Source: Stachybotrys elegans (lineage: Eukaryota > Ascomycota > Sordariomycetes > Hypocreales > Stachybotryaceae). Taken from it: a stretch of 64,000 nucleotides of DNA. This document shows, one piece after another, positions 1 through 12,872 of this stretch. The stretch's first letter is position 1. Every line of letters starts with the position of its first letter. The stretch covers positions 248,001 to 312,000 of the forward strand of contig JAGPNK010000014.1 in the NCBI GenBank assembly GCA_020746835.1, written 5' to 3'. Position numbers and translations under genes: made by a program. A model generated the notes under the pieces. That model searched no databases. It was not told where the DNA came from and was given only the letters and a program-made list of their open reading frames with translations.

Positions 1-1
1 C

Positions 2-1135
2 TATCAGCAGACAATAGCAAACACGTCAAAGTTGCTCCTCGTCTACTTCCCCCATTGCTCCAGCCCCCAGCAGTTCCCCCATTACCACCCAAGGGTACGG
101 GGAATAGCCCATCTACATGAATGGGATGTGTCGTCGAACGTGGGACGCGTCTCTGTCCATTTCTTGGCGTTTCCTGAAGAGCCAATCGATGACAGGCTGA
201 GGAGGATCGGATACCATCTTCTAGAGACCATCACCAAGCACGGCAAAGGTGGTCTCGATGGGTATGTGAAGAGAGTCAATCTTGACCGGGTCGTGCCCCA
301 AAAGCCCTTCCAGGAACGCTTCGCTCTGTTGAAGGCCAAGTATGCGCGGTCTCTATTCGATATGTGGGCGGAGAAGACCGACCCCGGCAAGCATGTCTTT
401 GAGGATCTGAGCATCGCAGCTTTTCTGATTCAGCTATGGGCCGACATGTACAAGGGCAAGACATTCCCGGGGTTTGTCGACATTGGATGCGGGAACGGGC
501 TGCTTGTGTACATACTCATCCAAGAGGGCTTCTCCGGCTGGGGCTTTGATGCGCGCCAGCGCAAGTCCTGGGAGCACTACACCACGCCTGTGTCTTGCTC
601 GCCATCGGGCGACTCACTGGCACAACGCCTACTGTTGCCCGCCATCATACCCATTGATGCGTCGAATCCGCTAGAGGGGATGGAGCTTTCCGGCATTCAC
701 GACGGCCTGTTCCCCGAGGGAACCTTTATCATCTCCAACCACGCAGATGAACTCACGCCATGGACACCCATTCTTGCCACTCAGTCGCGCTGCCCATTCA
801 TCATGATACCCTGCTGCAGCCATAATCTTAGCGCCGACAAGTTCCGAGCTCCTCCTCCAAGAGATAAGTCCAAGGGAAAGTCACAGTATGCCTCCCTGGT
901 CGACTGGGTGACGCGCATTTCTGAGGACTGCGGCTGGCAGGTAGAGACTGAGATGCTGCGCATACCTAGCACGCGGAACATGTGCATCATTGGACGAAAG
1001 AGGGAGGAGGACAACGTCTTCGGCGATACAGACGAGCTGCAGAGCATCATTCAGGAGCATGGTGGCGCTGGAGGCTATCACGCCAACGTCGCGAAGCTAT
1101 TGAAGGCCGAATCGCATGCGACCACCAAACATTGA
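2..1135 (+). CDS. tRNA (uracil-2'-O-)-methyltransferase, TRM44-like (5' truncated)
   Basis: The reading frame is open from the first bases of the window, with no ATG before the conserved region, so this is the C-terminal part of a longer gene that begins upstream. About 377 residues are visible; yeast Trm44 is somewhat under 600. The S-adenosylmethionine-binding loop DIGCGNGLL is encoded near 479-505, followed by the family-typical [12 protein letters not shown] block and, further on, NHADELTPW and PCCSHN, which match the TRM44 family of AdoMet methyltransferases. These enzymes 2'-O-methylate U44 in the variable loop of certain cytosolic serine tRNAs. It should be a housekeeping gene marking the left edge of the accessory region. 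No intron is seen in the visible part. The identification is firm; the start cannot be given. Confidence 0.85.
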   Translation, partial: YQQTIANTSKLLLVYFPHCSSPQQFPHYHPRVRGIAHLHEWDVSSNVGRVSVHFLAFPEEPIDDRLRRIGYHLLETITKHGKGGLDGYVKRVNLDRVVPQKPFQERFALLKAKYARSLFDMWAEKTDPGKHVFEDLSIAAFLIQLWADMYKGKTFPGFVDIGCGNGLLVYILIQEGFSGWGFDARQRKSWEHYTTPVSCSPSGDSLAQRLLLPAIIPIDASNPLEGMELSGIHDGLFPEGTFIISNHADELTPWTPILATQSRCPFIMIPCCSHNLSADKFRAPPPRDKSKGKSQYASLVDWVTRISEDCGWQVETEMLRIPSTRNMCIIGRKREEDNVFGDTDELQSIIQEHGGAGGYHANVAKLLKAESHATTKH

Positions 1136-1241
1136 CTTATTACGCCATGATCTATGAGGCCAAGTAAAGATGGGCAGTGCGACCAGTGTCCTTGAAGTCT
1201 TCCAGCATTGATCTCGAGACAGGTAGGCAGGTTCTGATCGC

Positions 1242-1797
1242 CTACAATTTCGATCCCATCCTCTTCAGGTAGAAGAAGTACGTTCCCGCATCGTCGCCAT
1301 TCATCTTACTGTCCATGGCGCCTAGTACCATGTCGTCAGCCACATAGCGGAAGCTGTCGATAATCGGCAACGTGTCGTAGACCATGGCAGCCGAGACGAC
1401 ACCTCGAAACTTGACCTCTCGGATCTGTTAAAGCGTGTCAGCGCATCTCCCATCAAACCAGCAGACACCCTCGCCTGACCCTGGCATTCCCAGCGCGCTT
1501 CTCCCATACTCTGGCGCCATCTCTGTAGACCATGACGGGATCGACATCGTCTATGCTACGGAATCTCTTGCCGGCCCAATTGGACTGGAGCAGTAGGGCA
1601 TGCGAAGGGTGGCCTGTGTCGAAACTGCCACCCTGCCAATCCCCGATCAAGAACTCGGGCTCAATCGGCTTCAACTGGTCGAAAACGGCGGCAATGTCTG
1701 CCTCTTGAACCTTGCCATTGGCTTTGATGATGGACTGCAGACGTTGCTGAGGACTTGATGGTTCGTTAGACGCAGTTGCTTTCTTAGAGTGGCGCAT
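1242..1797 (-). CDS. GXWXG / DUF4334 domain protein
   Basis: This is a two-exon model, 1480-1797 and 1242-1424 on the minus strand, with a 55-base intron (donor GTCAGG, acceptor TTTAACAG), giving 166 residues. The ATG at 1797 is followed by a short basic tail and a helix of the GXWXG type. The motif LIGDWQGGSFDTGHP with a downstream WAGKRF is the hallmark of the GXWXG domain, and exon 2 carries the DUF4334-like part (REVKFRGVVSAAMVYDTLPIID, then DDMVLGAMD). The length matches the small fungal and bacterial members. Family function is not established; the beta-barrel fold suggests ligand binding. It is divergently transcribed from the SDR gene that starts at 2127, with about 330 bases between them. 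The donor is slightly unusual, so the exact exon 1 end could shift. Confidence 0.75.
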
Positions 1798-2126
1798 TCA
1801 TACCTCATTTCGCCTTGAGATGCGCAGATGGACGATCCGCTAGCTTAACTACGAGCTACAACAATGCTGTATACTACTGGAGTGAATGGTATTTGAGCTG
1901 TCTCTCACAAATTATTTCCCGAGGTATTGAGCTTGGTGATGCCTCCGCTTCCTCACGAACCGGGATGCTTCCCCGCACTGAAGATCAGGAGAGCCTCGGT
2001 TCAACCGCCAGCTGCAGAAATATCAAGAGGAGCACACATGCACTTGGTTATTACGCGATGAGAGGATTGGAATAAGACTTGGTCAATTGTGCACAGCAGC
2101 GCGACAAGCAGGTGTGGTGAACTGCA
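1798..2126. other. Divergent intergenic region
   Basis: This stretch lies between two divergently oriented genes and must hold both promoters. No clear TATA box, repeat or RNA gene was recognised. Confidence 0.4.
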
Positions 2127-3265
2127 ATGGCCAACTACCTCGGCTCTGCAGCCCAGTTTGCGCTGGACCACCTCAACCAGCGGCAGCTGCACTACAGCCT
2201 CTTGCTCAGCGCGCTAGGACTAGGATATGGGTCGTCGTGGCTGAACCAATCTTGGAGCGATGAGGCCCTGAACCATGGCACCACGGCCGACTTTGACTGG
2301 GACAAGGAGATTGTCCTGGTCACTGGAGGCGCGGGCGGCATTGGGGGTGAGATTGTGCTGAGGATGGCGCAATCTGGAACTAGGGTGGTTGTGCTGGACG
2401 TCATGGAGCTGACGTATATACCAAGTGCGACGACTTGATACCACAGGGACTGAGATGCAGATGCTGACGAGCAACAGGCTCAAATATTTATTACTATCAG
2501 TGCGACATTACCGACCATGAAGCGCTTAAGAGGGTGGCACAGAGAATTCGCGCGTGAGTGTCATCCAGACTTTGAGACTTCTTCTCTGGCTTGATTGCTG
2601 ACGGGATGCAGTGAGGTGGGTGAGCCGACGGTTGTGGTAGCGAATGCAGGCATTTGCAGAGGCAAGGCACTTCTCGAGGAGACGGAGCATGACGTCGAAC
2701 TGTGAGATCACCACTCCCACCCCCCCTGATCAATGTTGCGCCACTGACGCTGTTGAACAGCACAATTGGTGTAAACACATTGGGCCTGCTCTGGACCGTC
2801 AAGACGTTTCTCCCATCCATGGTCGAGCGCAATCACGGACATGTGCTTATTGTCGCTTCCGTGACGGGCTACATGGGCACCGCCAGATCAGTGGACTACT
2901 GCGCAAGCAAGGCCGCGGCCATCTCCATCTACGAGGGGCTGCACACGGAGATGAAGCACGTCTACAAGTCGCCGGCGGTGCGCATCTCGTGCGCATCGCC
3001 CAGCCTCGTCCAGACCAAGATGTTCAAGGGCATCAAGCCAGTGGCCGGCATGGTCGGTAGCGGCATGCGCCCCTCGTTTGTGGCCGGCAAAATCGCCGAT
3101 GTTCTCTACAGCGGGAAAGCCCAGAACCTGATCTTATCCAGGTGGGCGTTGCCGCCCGGCATTATGCGAGTGCTGCCGCAGTGGATGAGGGTGCATGTGC
3201 AAGACAGGGCCGCTTCCTCTTTAGAGAGTCTGGACCCTCACAATCCAATGGCCTCGAAGCTATGA
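2127..3265 (+). CDS. Short-chain dehydrogenase/reductase, membrane-associated RDH/17-beta-HSD-like
   Basis: The four-exon model is 2127-2424, 2478-2553, 2612-2701, 2761-3265, giving 322 residues. The NAD(P)-binding motif TGGAGGIG lies at about 66-73, the NAG motif at 136-138, and the catalytic Ser, Tyr and Lys at about 188, 201 and 205 (YCASK). The N-terminal extension of about 60 residues with a hydrophobic stretch is typical of fungal relatives of retinol dehydrogenase 10 and 17-beta-hydroxysteroid dehydrogenase 11, which sit on ER or lipid droplets and oxidise or reduce lipophilic alcohols and ketones. The first donor (GTGCGA) was chosen because it restores the family pattern from VVVLDV into the CDIT motif; an upstream GTATAT would break the frame. 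The substrate cannot be inferred, and no obvious pathway partner is next to it. Confidence 0.85.
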
Positions 3266-5565
3266 TGAGGTTGTTGATTGGTCTTGGCAGCTGGGCAGAG
3301 GTTGCTTTCCTCTTTCAGATGGAATAGAGACTGTGTTACGAATTTATTTTTCTCCATGGTGTCTGGGCGCACAAGATCTGCTGATGTGCAACGCGATGGC
3401 TGCATTCTGCTCATGGGCGCCACCCAGTCAAGCCGGACCCATGACTCCGCGGAGAAAGAAAGCACGAAAACAAGTCCATCCCGGAGCAAAGAATCCTGTA
3501 GTTCCCATCATTTCGGGACGTGTTGGTTGGTGATTGAACTTGTCGACTGCATTCTAGGTGGTGCTGGCCCCCGGACCAGCTGAAGCCCCTCCCTCCTTAT
3601 GGATTCATGGCCTCAGGGGTTCATCCAGGTAGGAGAGGGGCGCACAGTTGATTCGCCTGCTTCTCCTCTTCTGTTGGTGCAATGACGCGTCCAGGCCTGT
3701 ATTCAGAACCGCCAACACCACCACCGCCAACAGGATGCATGCCACATTCGCTAGACCATGACCAGGGAGAGAGAAGGAGGGTAGAACCAGTCTTGGCCAG
3801 GGGTCATCCCCCATGAGCCTCCTTATGCACGACATGAGGTCGACGAGCTTTTTTCGGGATTACACTACCCACAACCCTCGTTCCCACACCCCTCTCGGCT
3901 TCGTCTTTGGTCTGCTAGGCCGCGTCGTTTTCCGAGGACGACACCCTCCCGTACGACACAGTCTTCCATCACGAGCTTTTCGTACCCACTTGGATGCTTA
4001 ATGGCAGGCCAAAGAATGACCTGCAGGATTTATTGGAAGAAGCGGATCCACGAGCAGTTGGCTTGTGGTGAGGGGAGGTGGAGGGGATGCGACGAGGGGC
4101 CGAAAGTGCAGGGTCTCGCCCTCTCGAGGTGGCATACGCACGGAGCGAGCGGCATGTAGCCGGCAAGAATCAGCCCATGAGGACCTTGCACGTCAGACCG
4201 CCGGCAGTCTGACTGTAACCCGTCGATGTGCTTGGTTGTTTCGACATTCATGCTGATGGCGGTGTGTAGCATGATGAACTTGACGTCTGCCCGAAGAGAG
4301 TTTTGCGAGAGAACCATCAGGCGCACTTGCATCCTCCCCAGTCTGGCCTACGTAAGTGACAGGGAGAGGCCAAGGATGCGACACCCTGCATGGCATGGAT
4401 GGGGGTGCCTTGTTCAACTTGTGTACATACTGTATGCCTATCCCGGCCGACTGGGTGCCCTCCACACCTCCATCTCGCTAAGGGGCTTGGAGGAAAGAGA
4501 GAAGAAGGAAAATACATGTGCAGACGGTACAAGTGACATTTTAATTGCCTCGATCTGTTTGCCTATCACTTCTCGCTACCTCTTCCTGACCGCTACGGCC
4601 GGCGTCATGCGACAGCTTGGATCGGCGGATTGTGGCGACGTTTTGGGCATGTCTTGTCTACCTCTCTCCGTCATCCCTCTCAGAGAATTTTGCGACAAGG
4701 CTGTGGTATCGAGATTCCTGTAGAGGAGGTGTCGTGATTTGCATGGCTGGAGGGGTGAGAGTTAGAGATCAATCTTACGACCCCCCCCTCTCTGTGGCCC
4801 CAAGTAGTACTGTACCGGAGTAGTGACGGGAGGATGTAATGCACGTACTGTGCCATTAAGCGATGTGTTTGGTTGTGGCGGAGAGATGACACCCGACTGC
4901 ATGCCAACGTGCCTATATCATGTTGGCCGTCACCAAGCCGTGACATCCTCCCCCCCCTCTCATCTCCCTCTTGAGAAGGTTGCGCGAATAACTGCTACTC
5001 AGCCGCCTTCTCGGCATGCATTAGGAATAAGCAATACTGCCGCCGGCAATCCTAGTAGCATCTCTTAAAACCCGGGCTCATCCTGTAGCCAAGGTTGCTA
5101 TCTGAACTCTCCTGGTAGCTTCGATAGGCCTTCCAAGTATTTGCCCCAGCCAACATTTCAACCTCTTATACAGCCATCTAGGCGAGCACCTTGACGAACA
5201 ATACCCTACGTTGAAGAATGGGCATGGCGAATTCATGCATAGGAGGCGATGAGGTGATGGTAGGAGATGGCAGATGCATGCCGTGCCACTCCTGCCTGCA
5301 CCCCATCTCGTTCCAGCAAGATGGAGAGAATATGAACACGCCGATTGTGAATATGTAAGTATGGTAACCGGAGTGTATGAAACCTTCGGTGCCTTTTCAA
5401 CCCGTTGTTGTTTCAAAACCTCAGCGCTCACACGCCGGTCACAAACAGATTTCCAGACCAATGTCCATCGACGACCATTAAGGATGAGGTATTGTGTCCC
5501 CCCTTGGTATGAAATGATTTGATTTGCGAACGCGGAACTAAGACAATGATGAGTGTTGTAAGGAA
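3266..5565. other. Intergenic region, 2.3 kb, no supported gene
   Basis: Pyrimidine-rich tracts and scattered short open frames are present, but none shows a recognisable domain, convincing splice structure or favourable codon pattern. A 165-codon frame at 4226-4723 begins with ATG but has an unstructured composition and was not accepted. No RNA gene was seen. Confidence 0.5.
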
Positions 5566-6877
5566 ATGTACGACCCGACCACTCCCTACTACCAGCTGCC
5601 GTGGGGAATTGTGGTCGATCTCACGCAGGGCAAGTTCCTCAACACTGAGAATAGACTGCCGAAGCAAGACTTCGATGAACGGGACTTGGGAACTTTCATC
5701 CGTAAGCGCTTGTCTGAAGGTGTCTCCCACCTGGCTGATTGATACAAGGTGACGGGCAAAGTGATAATGTTGAAAATGTCCACGACATCTCCTTCTCGGG
5801 CCTGATGAAAGAAACCAAGGCGGCCCTGGAAAAGACCCTTCAGACGGGAGCGGACTTTCCCAAGGAGGTCGTCTATTTCAAGCCAGGGGAAGCCTGGGGA
5901 AACATCAGTGACTCATCCTACCAGACAATCGAGGAGCTCAACACCATTGAGAAGAATGTGGACACGATTGCCTCGGATATTGCGGAATCTAAGATCATCT
6001 TTGAACTCGGCCCGGGGTAAGTAGAGCCATGGAAGCCAACCTGCTCGCTTGCTAACTATCGCAGCACCTTCCAGAAGACGGAGCGTATCCTCGACAGACT
6101 CGAGGAGCTAGGGGTTGAGCGCTTCTACTTTGCCGTGGATGTGAATCGAAACGGCCTGCGCAAGATTGTCGATCTCAACGCCAAGTATAACCATATCAAG
6201 TGCATTGGGCTCGTCGGCACGTTTGACCAGGGTCTTGCCTTTGCCTTGAGGATGGCGAGCGCCTTCACGCCCTTCCGCAATGCTACCCTCATGTCCTTTG
6301 GGTCGACCTTTAGCAATAGTCATGTCGACGACCTGAATGCGCGGATGAAGATGTGGAGATTCGTCGCCTCGTATATTCTCCTCGGCCAGGACACCACCCG
6401 GCTCACCAAGCTCGTCCATGAGACATACCATACCAAGGCATACGAGAGGCTCCTCTGGAATGGTATGCAAGAGGCGGATACAATCATGGGTGGGAACGAC
6501 TTCACTTCATCCACTTGGTTGGACTGCACCATTGAAAGAGGTGCCATTAGCAGTCATGCCTTCCGGCTCAGGACGACTAGAGGCGTGGAGTTCGAGGCTT
6601 TCAAGTCCATCAAGTATACCGAGGCACAGATGAATGACATTATCCAGAAAGCAGGATTCCGGGGAGCTGCGTTTGGGGGCATGGAGCCCGATACTGTGGG
6701 CATGCGTATGTATTCCTTTCAGCTACTCCTCCTAATCCGCCATGTATTCTTGCTTACTTCCTCACAGGGCTTTACCATATGAGGCGATCCAAGCTGGATC
6801 CCCAAGATGAGACGTTCTGGTGGCGTATGCGAGGATTTTTCAATACCAACTGGGACGAAAACATGAACAGGCTATGA
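5566..6877 (+). CDS. EgtD/EasF-like S-adenosylmethionine-dependent N-methyltransferase
   Basis: The four-exon model is 5566-5701, 5749-6016, 6065-6705, 6768-6877, giving 384 residues; three introns of 47-62 bases keep frame. The SAM-binding signature FELGPGTFQKTERIL lies near residue 130, followed by an acidic-loop region (FYFAVDVNRNGL) and the C-terminal GMEPDTVGMRLYHMRR part. This fits the histidine-specific methyltransferase family, which includes the EgtD module of ergothioneine synthesis and stand-alone fungal enzymes such as EasF (4-dimethylallyltryptophan N-methyltransferase). Members methylate the alpha-amino group of aromatic or imidazole amino acids. The protein lacks the sulfoxide synthase module, so it is not a full Egt1. 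No prenyltransferase or other ergot gene is in the window, so the substrate is unknown. The start at 5566 was chosen because it leads into exon 2 through a clean GTAAGC donor. Confidence 0.85.
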
Positions 6878-9234
6878 TGTGTTGTCCCTTTCTATGTCAA
6901 TGAAAAGGAAAACAGGACCCAGATTGGAAGGAACACAGTTAACAAGATGGAACATGGAAAACGGCTAAGGCCAGGGACGGATTTCTTTACATTCGCAAGG
7001 GATCTCGCGAGTTTAATTTGTTGAATGGAGGACCCAGGAATTCACTCGCAGCTTCTGACCAGTCCTAATGCTTGTGGATGATATCTGCATGGATAAAGAA
7101 TGAAAGATATGTAGCCATGTAGTTGGTAATCAATTGATTAAGACGGAATATGTCTGCTCAGCTCGATCCAGCCTTATTACCTATGACGAAACATGGACTG
7201 TAAGTATAGTCACCACTGTATGTACCCCAATCACATAGACAGGCAACGCATTGAAACTCATTCAAGACTCTCATCTTAGCGAATGAGTTCCATCTGTCAC
7301 ATACATCTGGAAATCTGTGCTGATTGGGATCATGTCGTTCTTCTGGAGGTAGTGGCTGAACCTACGGAACCGCAGAGCCGAAGCCTGTTGCCCAACACTT
7401 GCTTCTAAACTTAGCGGTCCTAATAGGAATTTGGCAAATTCATCACAGTGGCGATCTGGTTCTCTTGTCTTGCTCCTCACCCAGGAAAGGAGTCTAGTTG
7501 AGAAAAATGCTATCTAGCACGTCTCTTGATAGGCAGCAGTACTGAGTGGAGGGACGCTCTTACATGGAGATATCTGACAGCGGCTCGTAATGAGATCCAG
7601 TTCAATATTCGGTCACACGAACGCGCACTCGAGCCGCCTAACCGCGTCTTGCTGTTCGAAGTAATATGTATTCTCCTACCATCTCCTGACTCGAGTCATG
7701 TGTTTATTCCAAAACCACCCCCTCAGCTACTTCATCCAACTATCTGACATTAAAAATCTCTCCATGGTTACCCGCAAGCATTACGCCACGATGTTAATTG
7801 CAGAATTGTGTCAATCTGTCCAGTAGCTTCTGCCAAACTTTGTACTCAGCTCCGAAGGAGCTCTGCAGAAGCCCAGACTCTCCTCCCAAAGGTGCGCTGT
7901 AGTTTTAGCTTACAAGTATAGTTATGCCAGCCATGTTTGGTCTAGAACTTTGCAGTCAGGAGAAGGATATATAAGTCCATCCACAAGGCATCCATGCCAC
8001 GAGAGGCCGATATATAATACCTGTTTTCCCGAAATGGTCCTTGTTCACTAGACTGTTAACCATAGAGAAGAGGAAGTACCATACGTGAGCACAGTGAAGC
8101 AATATTGACTCAAAAGCACAGATAATTTCAGGAACATCAAGATTGGTAGCACAGATGACAGTGGCTCTTCTGCCAGACAGGAGAGGCTTTCTCAGAGTTT
8201 TCCTTCCTGGTCCGCCTGTGGCTGGCGGTGTACCAATCAAGAGCTAGACTCACAATACACAAACTAACTAGAAGAGATAAGCAACACTGTCTTGGAGCTG
8301 ATGAGACTCAGCTGATGTGAGACTTGCCAAGCCAGGTGCTTAACAAAGACTACGTGCTTGGTCTCTTTGCCTGGATTCATTCCCACCTGGGAAGCCAGGA
8401 CTTCCATGCACTGGAAATGACTCATGGCATCCCGTCGCATTGCATCCGGGGTAGCGATGTAAGGTCACTGAAAATAACTCGGTCGTCTCTTCGGTCCCCA
8501 AGAAGGTGAAGCTATCACCAAGAAGTGCAGGCAGTTTCCCACATGGTGAGTTAGCTGAGGGAAGAATTCTTGCATATTATTGTTTCTCGCATTTTCTGTA
8601 CATGCCTCAGCTGATGTGTAAGCCCTGCTTTTTCGTCGGAATTAGCAGCAGAGGAGCTGGATTTCCGTGATTGGTAATGACGGACGCATTCTTCATCCGG
8701 TCCCTTTACGATTGCCTCCGCCGATGTGCTCGGTCTCGGTTAAGCTGTATAATGCGGGATTGAGCCGTGGCGGTGGACACCGATGTATGCCGAAAGGCTT
8801 GCTGCTGTAGTACCTCGGGGGAAGAACGGGGCCCGAGCCTTGGGCTTTCCAGGTCCCCCATGGCACGACAAGACGAGAAGCCCACAGTGTGGAGTCACGC
8901 GGTCGGGAGAGAGTGGAATTTAGCAAGGCCGCTAGAGGAGAGATGTCGTGAGATGGCTTGATCGGGAAATGGCTTCACGATCTTGGCCCACATACTAGTG
9001 GATATGGATCGGCCGGTATTCATTTGGAACCCCGAGATGCGCTAGATTTGTCACGGGCAATATCAACGTGTACGACGCAAGGACGAGGAAAGCAGAATAT
9101 AAAGAGCTCGAGAAGGGGACTGGGGAGACTGTTCTATTTCTCACCCACCATCAACCAGCCCCAAGACAGCCAGTTGTACCCAATTTCTACATCACCAGTT
9201 TAGATATCTTGAACAAAGAAAACTACACATCGCC
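6878..9234. other. Intergenic region, 2.36 kb, no supported gene
   Basis: The stretch is moderately AT-rich with only short open frames on both strands. None carries a motif I recognise. The frame at 7956-8240 on the minus strand is open for 94 codons but has no homolog I can name. No tRNA-like fold or repeat shared with the rest of the window was noticed. Confidence 0.5.
9098..9103 (+). promoter_or_regulatory. Possible TATA box of the AtaL-like gene
   Basis: TATAAA occurs 131 bases before the ATG at 9235, a reasonable distance for a fungal core promoter. This is a sequence match only. Confidence 0.35.
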
Positions 9235-9765
9235 ATGTCCGTCATCAACTTTGCTTACACGGCACCCGTCAACCCATCAGGAGCCTCCCCAGTGCTGGAC
9301 GAGGCCCAGGTCTGGGCAGGACTCAAGCGCAAGGTTCGCCGGGCCTATGAGTTTGTTCCCATCATCACGGGCTGCGAGGTCATCAGCGAGGAGGGCACCA
9401 CAGTCGTCCGCGAAGCCACGTTCCAGGGCCGGCCATCTCCCGTGCGGGAAGTCTGCGAGCACTATGAACCTAGCCGCATTGACTTCCGCCAACCGGATGG
9501 CGCTGTTATATCCAACATTGTGTCACGAGGCTCGGACGACGCGCTTCATATGACATACGTGTTTGAGGTTCGACGACCGGATCTGGGAGAGGGGAGCGAG
9601 GAGGCAACTGACTTCAAGAGGGAGTTTAGCAAGGTGAGAAAGCATCGATGCGAGGATACTTTGCCTTATTGGAAGATGGACTAACCTGGGGGACAGATGG
9701 CCAAGGTTGCTGTGGAGGGCAGCATTGAAACAATCCGAAGACTGGTAAAGGAGGGGGAGATTTAG
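9235..9765 (+). CDS. AtaL-like / DUF1857 family protein (SRPBCC-type fold)
   Basis: Two exons, 9235-9633 and 9697-9765, are joined through a 63-base intron (GTGAGA...GGACAG) to give 155 residues. The N-terminus (MSVINFAYTAPVN), the central VREVCEHYEP and the TYVFEVRRPDL strand match the DUF1857/AtaL-like family, small proteins of about 150-160 residues widespread in Ascomycota. The family name comes from a protein of the acetylaranotin gene cluster; the fold is related to START/SRPBCC ligand-binding proteins. No catalytic function is established. It is flanked on both sides by more than 2 kb of gene-free sequence, so context does not suggest a pathway. The domain call is confident; the role is unknown. 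Confidence 0.8.
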
Positions 9766-11798
9766 ATGTCAAGTGTTACAACATGTGATGGCATCCAGAG
9801 TTTAAGCCAATGGGAGTGAACATGAGGAGGAGGAGCGCAAACTGCTGTGCTAGTACTACCGGAGAGCTGGTGGGGAAGGCCCTGACGTCTGCTCGTTACG
9901 GCTTTCTTTTTCATGCGTTACGAAAGATGGGGAGAAGTTGGCATAGGTGCCTGTTAATGGGAAAAGGGCCATGTATTCATTCATTCTAGCGAATTGACAT
10001 AAGCTGAATGGCTTCATTCAGACTCCTACCTGGAAGCCCGCAGACAATTCAGGTTTGCCCACGACATTGCGTCTTCTGTTTCTGCCTTGCCCATCTTCAT
10101 CTCGTTACGAGAAAGGGCCGAGAGGCTTGTAAGCCTAGACCAAGTGGCGGCTTACTGTAATCTGGCCAAGTCTATCTAGCTGAAATACCAGCACAGTCCT
10201 TTACACAAAATCACACCGACACGGGGGAACCGAACAGAGAGGCTGCTTTCAGCTCTGGCATCCTTGTGTCTTACCCTGCCATCGGCGTTATCATCAGTAC
10301 AATGTGGTGACTGAATCTGAGCTATGTCCTACGCGTTATGTGTCTCCAATCATACCCACAGGCGGCACATTGCTTTTTATGTCATGCATCGAAAACAAAC
10401 CGGCGAGAAGGTGCCGGGATTTCGCGAGGTTGTGAGGCAAGGTGCCAAAGAAAGATGATAAAGGGGCATGAATACATACGCAATGGTAGTCATGTGGCGT
10501 TGTGAATCAGGCTGAGACTTGCAGGACACCCCGCTTCTCGAGCATCGCTACGGTCGCTAGACTTTGAGAGGAGATGTTCCCATGTACTGCACAAGCTTGA
10601 GCACATGCAAGGACAAATGCCGACGGACGGCTATACGGGTATGCGAAAGGCATTCGAATTTCCGGGTAGCCGACCTATTTTGCCTACACTCTGATACAAC
10701 CTCGCGATACTCCCTTGAACCCTGCCAGCATATGCATGGTGTTCTGGATTGAGAAAGTGCGTGAAGCGCAATGCAGCGCAATGTCTTGGAAGCCAGTGTA
10801 CTGTACATATGTAGCCAGCTGCAATGTCTTACCATCCAAGCGCCCCCTCCACCGTCGCCTCTCCTATCCCTCCTTGATGGATGGATGAGATGGCAAGGTC
10901 TCCCATGGCCTCGATGAATGGATGGGTGGAGACGACGTGGGATGAATACGCAGGTATAGAGCTATCTGTATAGGGGAGGGGCGTCGCGAGCCCATGGCCT
11001 TGCCGCAACTTTGAGCCTTCCATGTACAGTGTGCATATGTATGCATGCATGGTTGTATGTATGTATGTATGCCTGTGGAGCCCGCGATATGGTTGCATCG
11101 GCTCTGCATCTCAAGGCGAGGCGGGAGGGGTAACAGAGACTATGCAGGTCGTTGATTGGCACGCAGCCAAAGGGCGTCGTCTCTCCTTGTCAATATTCAT
11201 ATAATGTGACGGAGCTTACAGACTGCATGAGTGGCGCTTTCCAGCTGCACCATTGAGAGTACATGAGTTGATAGACAGACGCCCTTCCATCCATCCATCC
11301 ATCCAGCAGTATACATGTGTGGTTGCAGTGACAATAGTACTATACAGCCTGCCCACATCTGCACGACAAGCACTCGCCTTTCCTCTTGCGGAGAGACGTG
11401 CATCTCACCCCACGCAAAGAAAGATAGGCAGTCAAAGGATGGCCCGCATCCTGTTCAGCCATCCCACAGCCTTGTGCAGATCAGTCTGGGACCCCGGGCA
11501 CTCGAACGGAGCCCAACATCAAGGTATCAAGTGCTTATGCCCAACATGATGTGATCCCTGTAGTTCTGCGAGGGTAGGGAGGGTGAGCCACGGCATCAAA
11601 GCATGTAAGAGCAAGGGGGGTGGAGAAAGGAGGCCAAGGGAAGCCATACTCTGGCATGACTTGAAGGTATCCGCGCATTTCCCAAAGCTTGCTGTGGGAA
11701 CTGCAGCCGAAGAGGGATGGTAGGGTACAGGAGACAGAAGTACCCAGCTGGTAGTCTCTCTCTTCGGCAAAGGGCCCTCGAAGCCGTGCCTCTGGGGG

Positions 11799-11921
11799 TA
11801 TGTGGGATTTCCCGTTCGTGTGCCCCAATGGGATACAGACCAGCGACTTCGCGGAGGCCCCCCGCTGACGATAAAGACGATATCAAATCAGTAGATAGCA
11901 ATTGGTTAGAGAATTTGATTG
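11799..11921 (+). repeat. Dispersed repeat family 1, copy A
   Basis: About 123 bases closely match, in opposite orientation, the sequence at 43951-44074. The shared core includes GTGGGATTTCCCGTTCGTG and GGGATACAGACCAGCGACTTC. In this copy the coding-like frame seen in copy E is interrupted by a stop just after the core. Other copies are at 13449-13570, 26970-27045 and 28064-28130. Confidence 0.85.
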
Positions 11922-12872
11922 CCACATTAGCTGATGTAACCGGCAATCGGTGATCCATCATTCACGTCCAGGCTCTGGAGTTCTGGACTTGCTGAATCAG
12001 TGAGAGGCAACCAGGATCACACTATTGGCTGATGAAAGGCGAGGATTCCCCAGGTCATGTGAACAGAAGACGCATTAATCATGCATGCCGTACCGTTTTG
12101 AAGTACTGACACTGTGAACAAACCACCACCTTGTCTTGATGTGTTGAGATTTAACTCAACGCAACGGCAACGGCAATCCAACTCCGTCTACAGCAGCAAC
12201 AACAACGACTCCTCAACAGACAGTACACCCCGGTGTGCACCGCACAGGCAAACGCCCCTGGAGCACCTGCGGCGGCCCTAAGGTCGCCGAGATCTAGAAA
12301 ATAAGCTCGCGACCATGTGGTGCAGCTGTTCCCCGCAGGGACCCTGAGCCTGGATCATGTCTTCTTGCTCCAGGCCATGCCCTCGGTGCTCTTAGTATCC
12401 AGCTACTCCACATTGACAAACTTGCGAGTCATGGCGCTATCTTGGGCTTGGTAGCGAGAGCCCCGGCACATCCTCCTTGCGGAAGCGCCGCCCTACGATA
12501 TGCAAGATCACGGCATCGGGTGACTTCCGCATCTGGGAAGCTAGCAGGTCAAGGTTCCAAGGAGAGGATCGCCAATAATGGCATGGCCCACTTGGCTCTG
12601 GCGCGGGTGGACATCGTAGCAGATGAGTTGACCGAGACGGCAGCATCCCCCGGCAAGGCACTGTGGTCATCTGCATAAAGGCTTTAAACGCCAATTAAGT
12701 TAGGGCTCTGTCATGATATGAAAAGGGAGCGTATCATGGGAACAGGATGTGCCACCCAACTATTCAAGCAACTGACCGGCATCTTTGCACTCCTGCTACA
12801 TCTCTCATCGTGAGAAGAGAAAGCGAGATCCAGTAGCGTATAGTATCCTGCTACGACTGTATTGGTTGCCGG

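Noticed and set aside
4226..4723. 165-codon open frame with ATG on the plus strand
   Set aside because: No recognisable domain, odd composition (many Cys, Arg and Met runs) and no splice or synteny support; likely chance.
11040..11310. TATG and CCAT tandem tracts as a CRISPR- or satellite-like array
   Set aside because: They are ordinary 4-base microsatellites with few units and no spacers; CRISPR arrays are not expected in fungi.
12165..12700. GC-rich block as a possible pseudogene of a metabolic enzyme
   Set aside because: All six frames are interrupted and no motif could be identified, so no product can be named.
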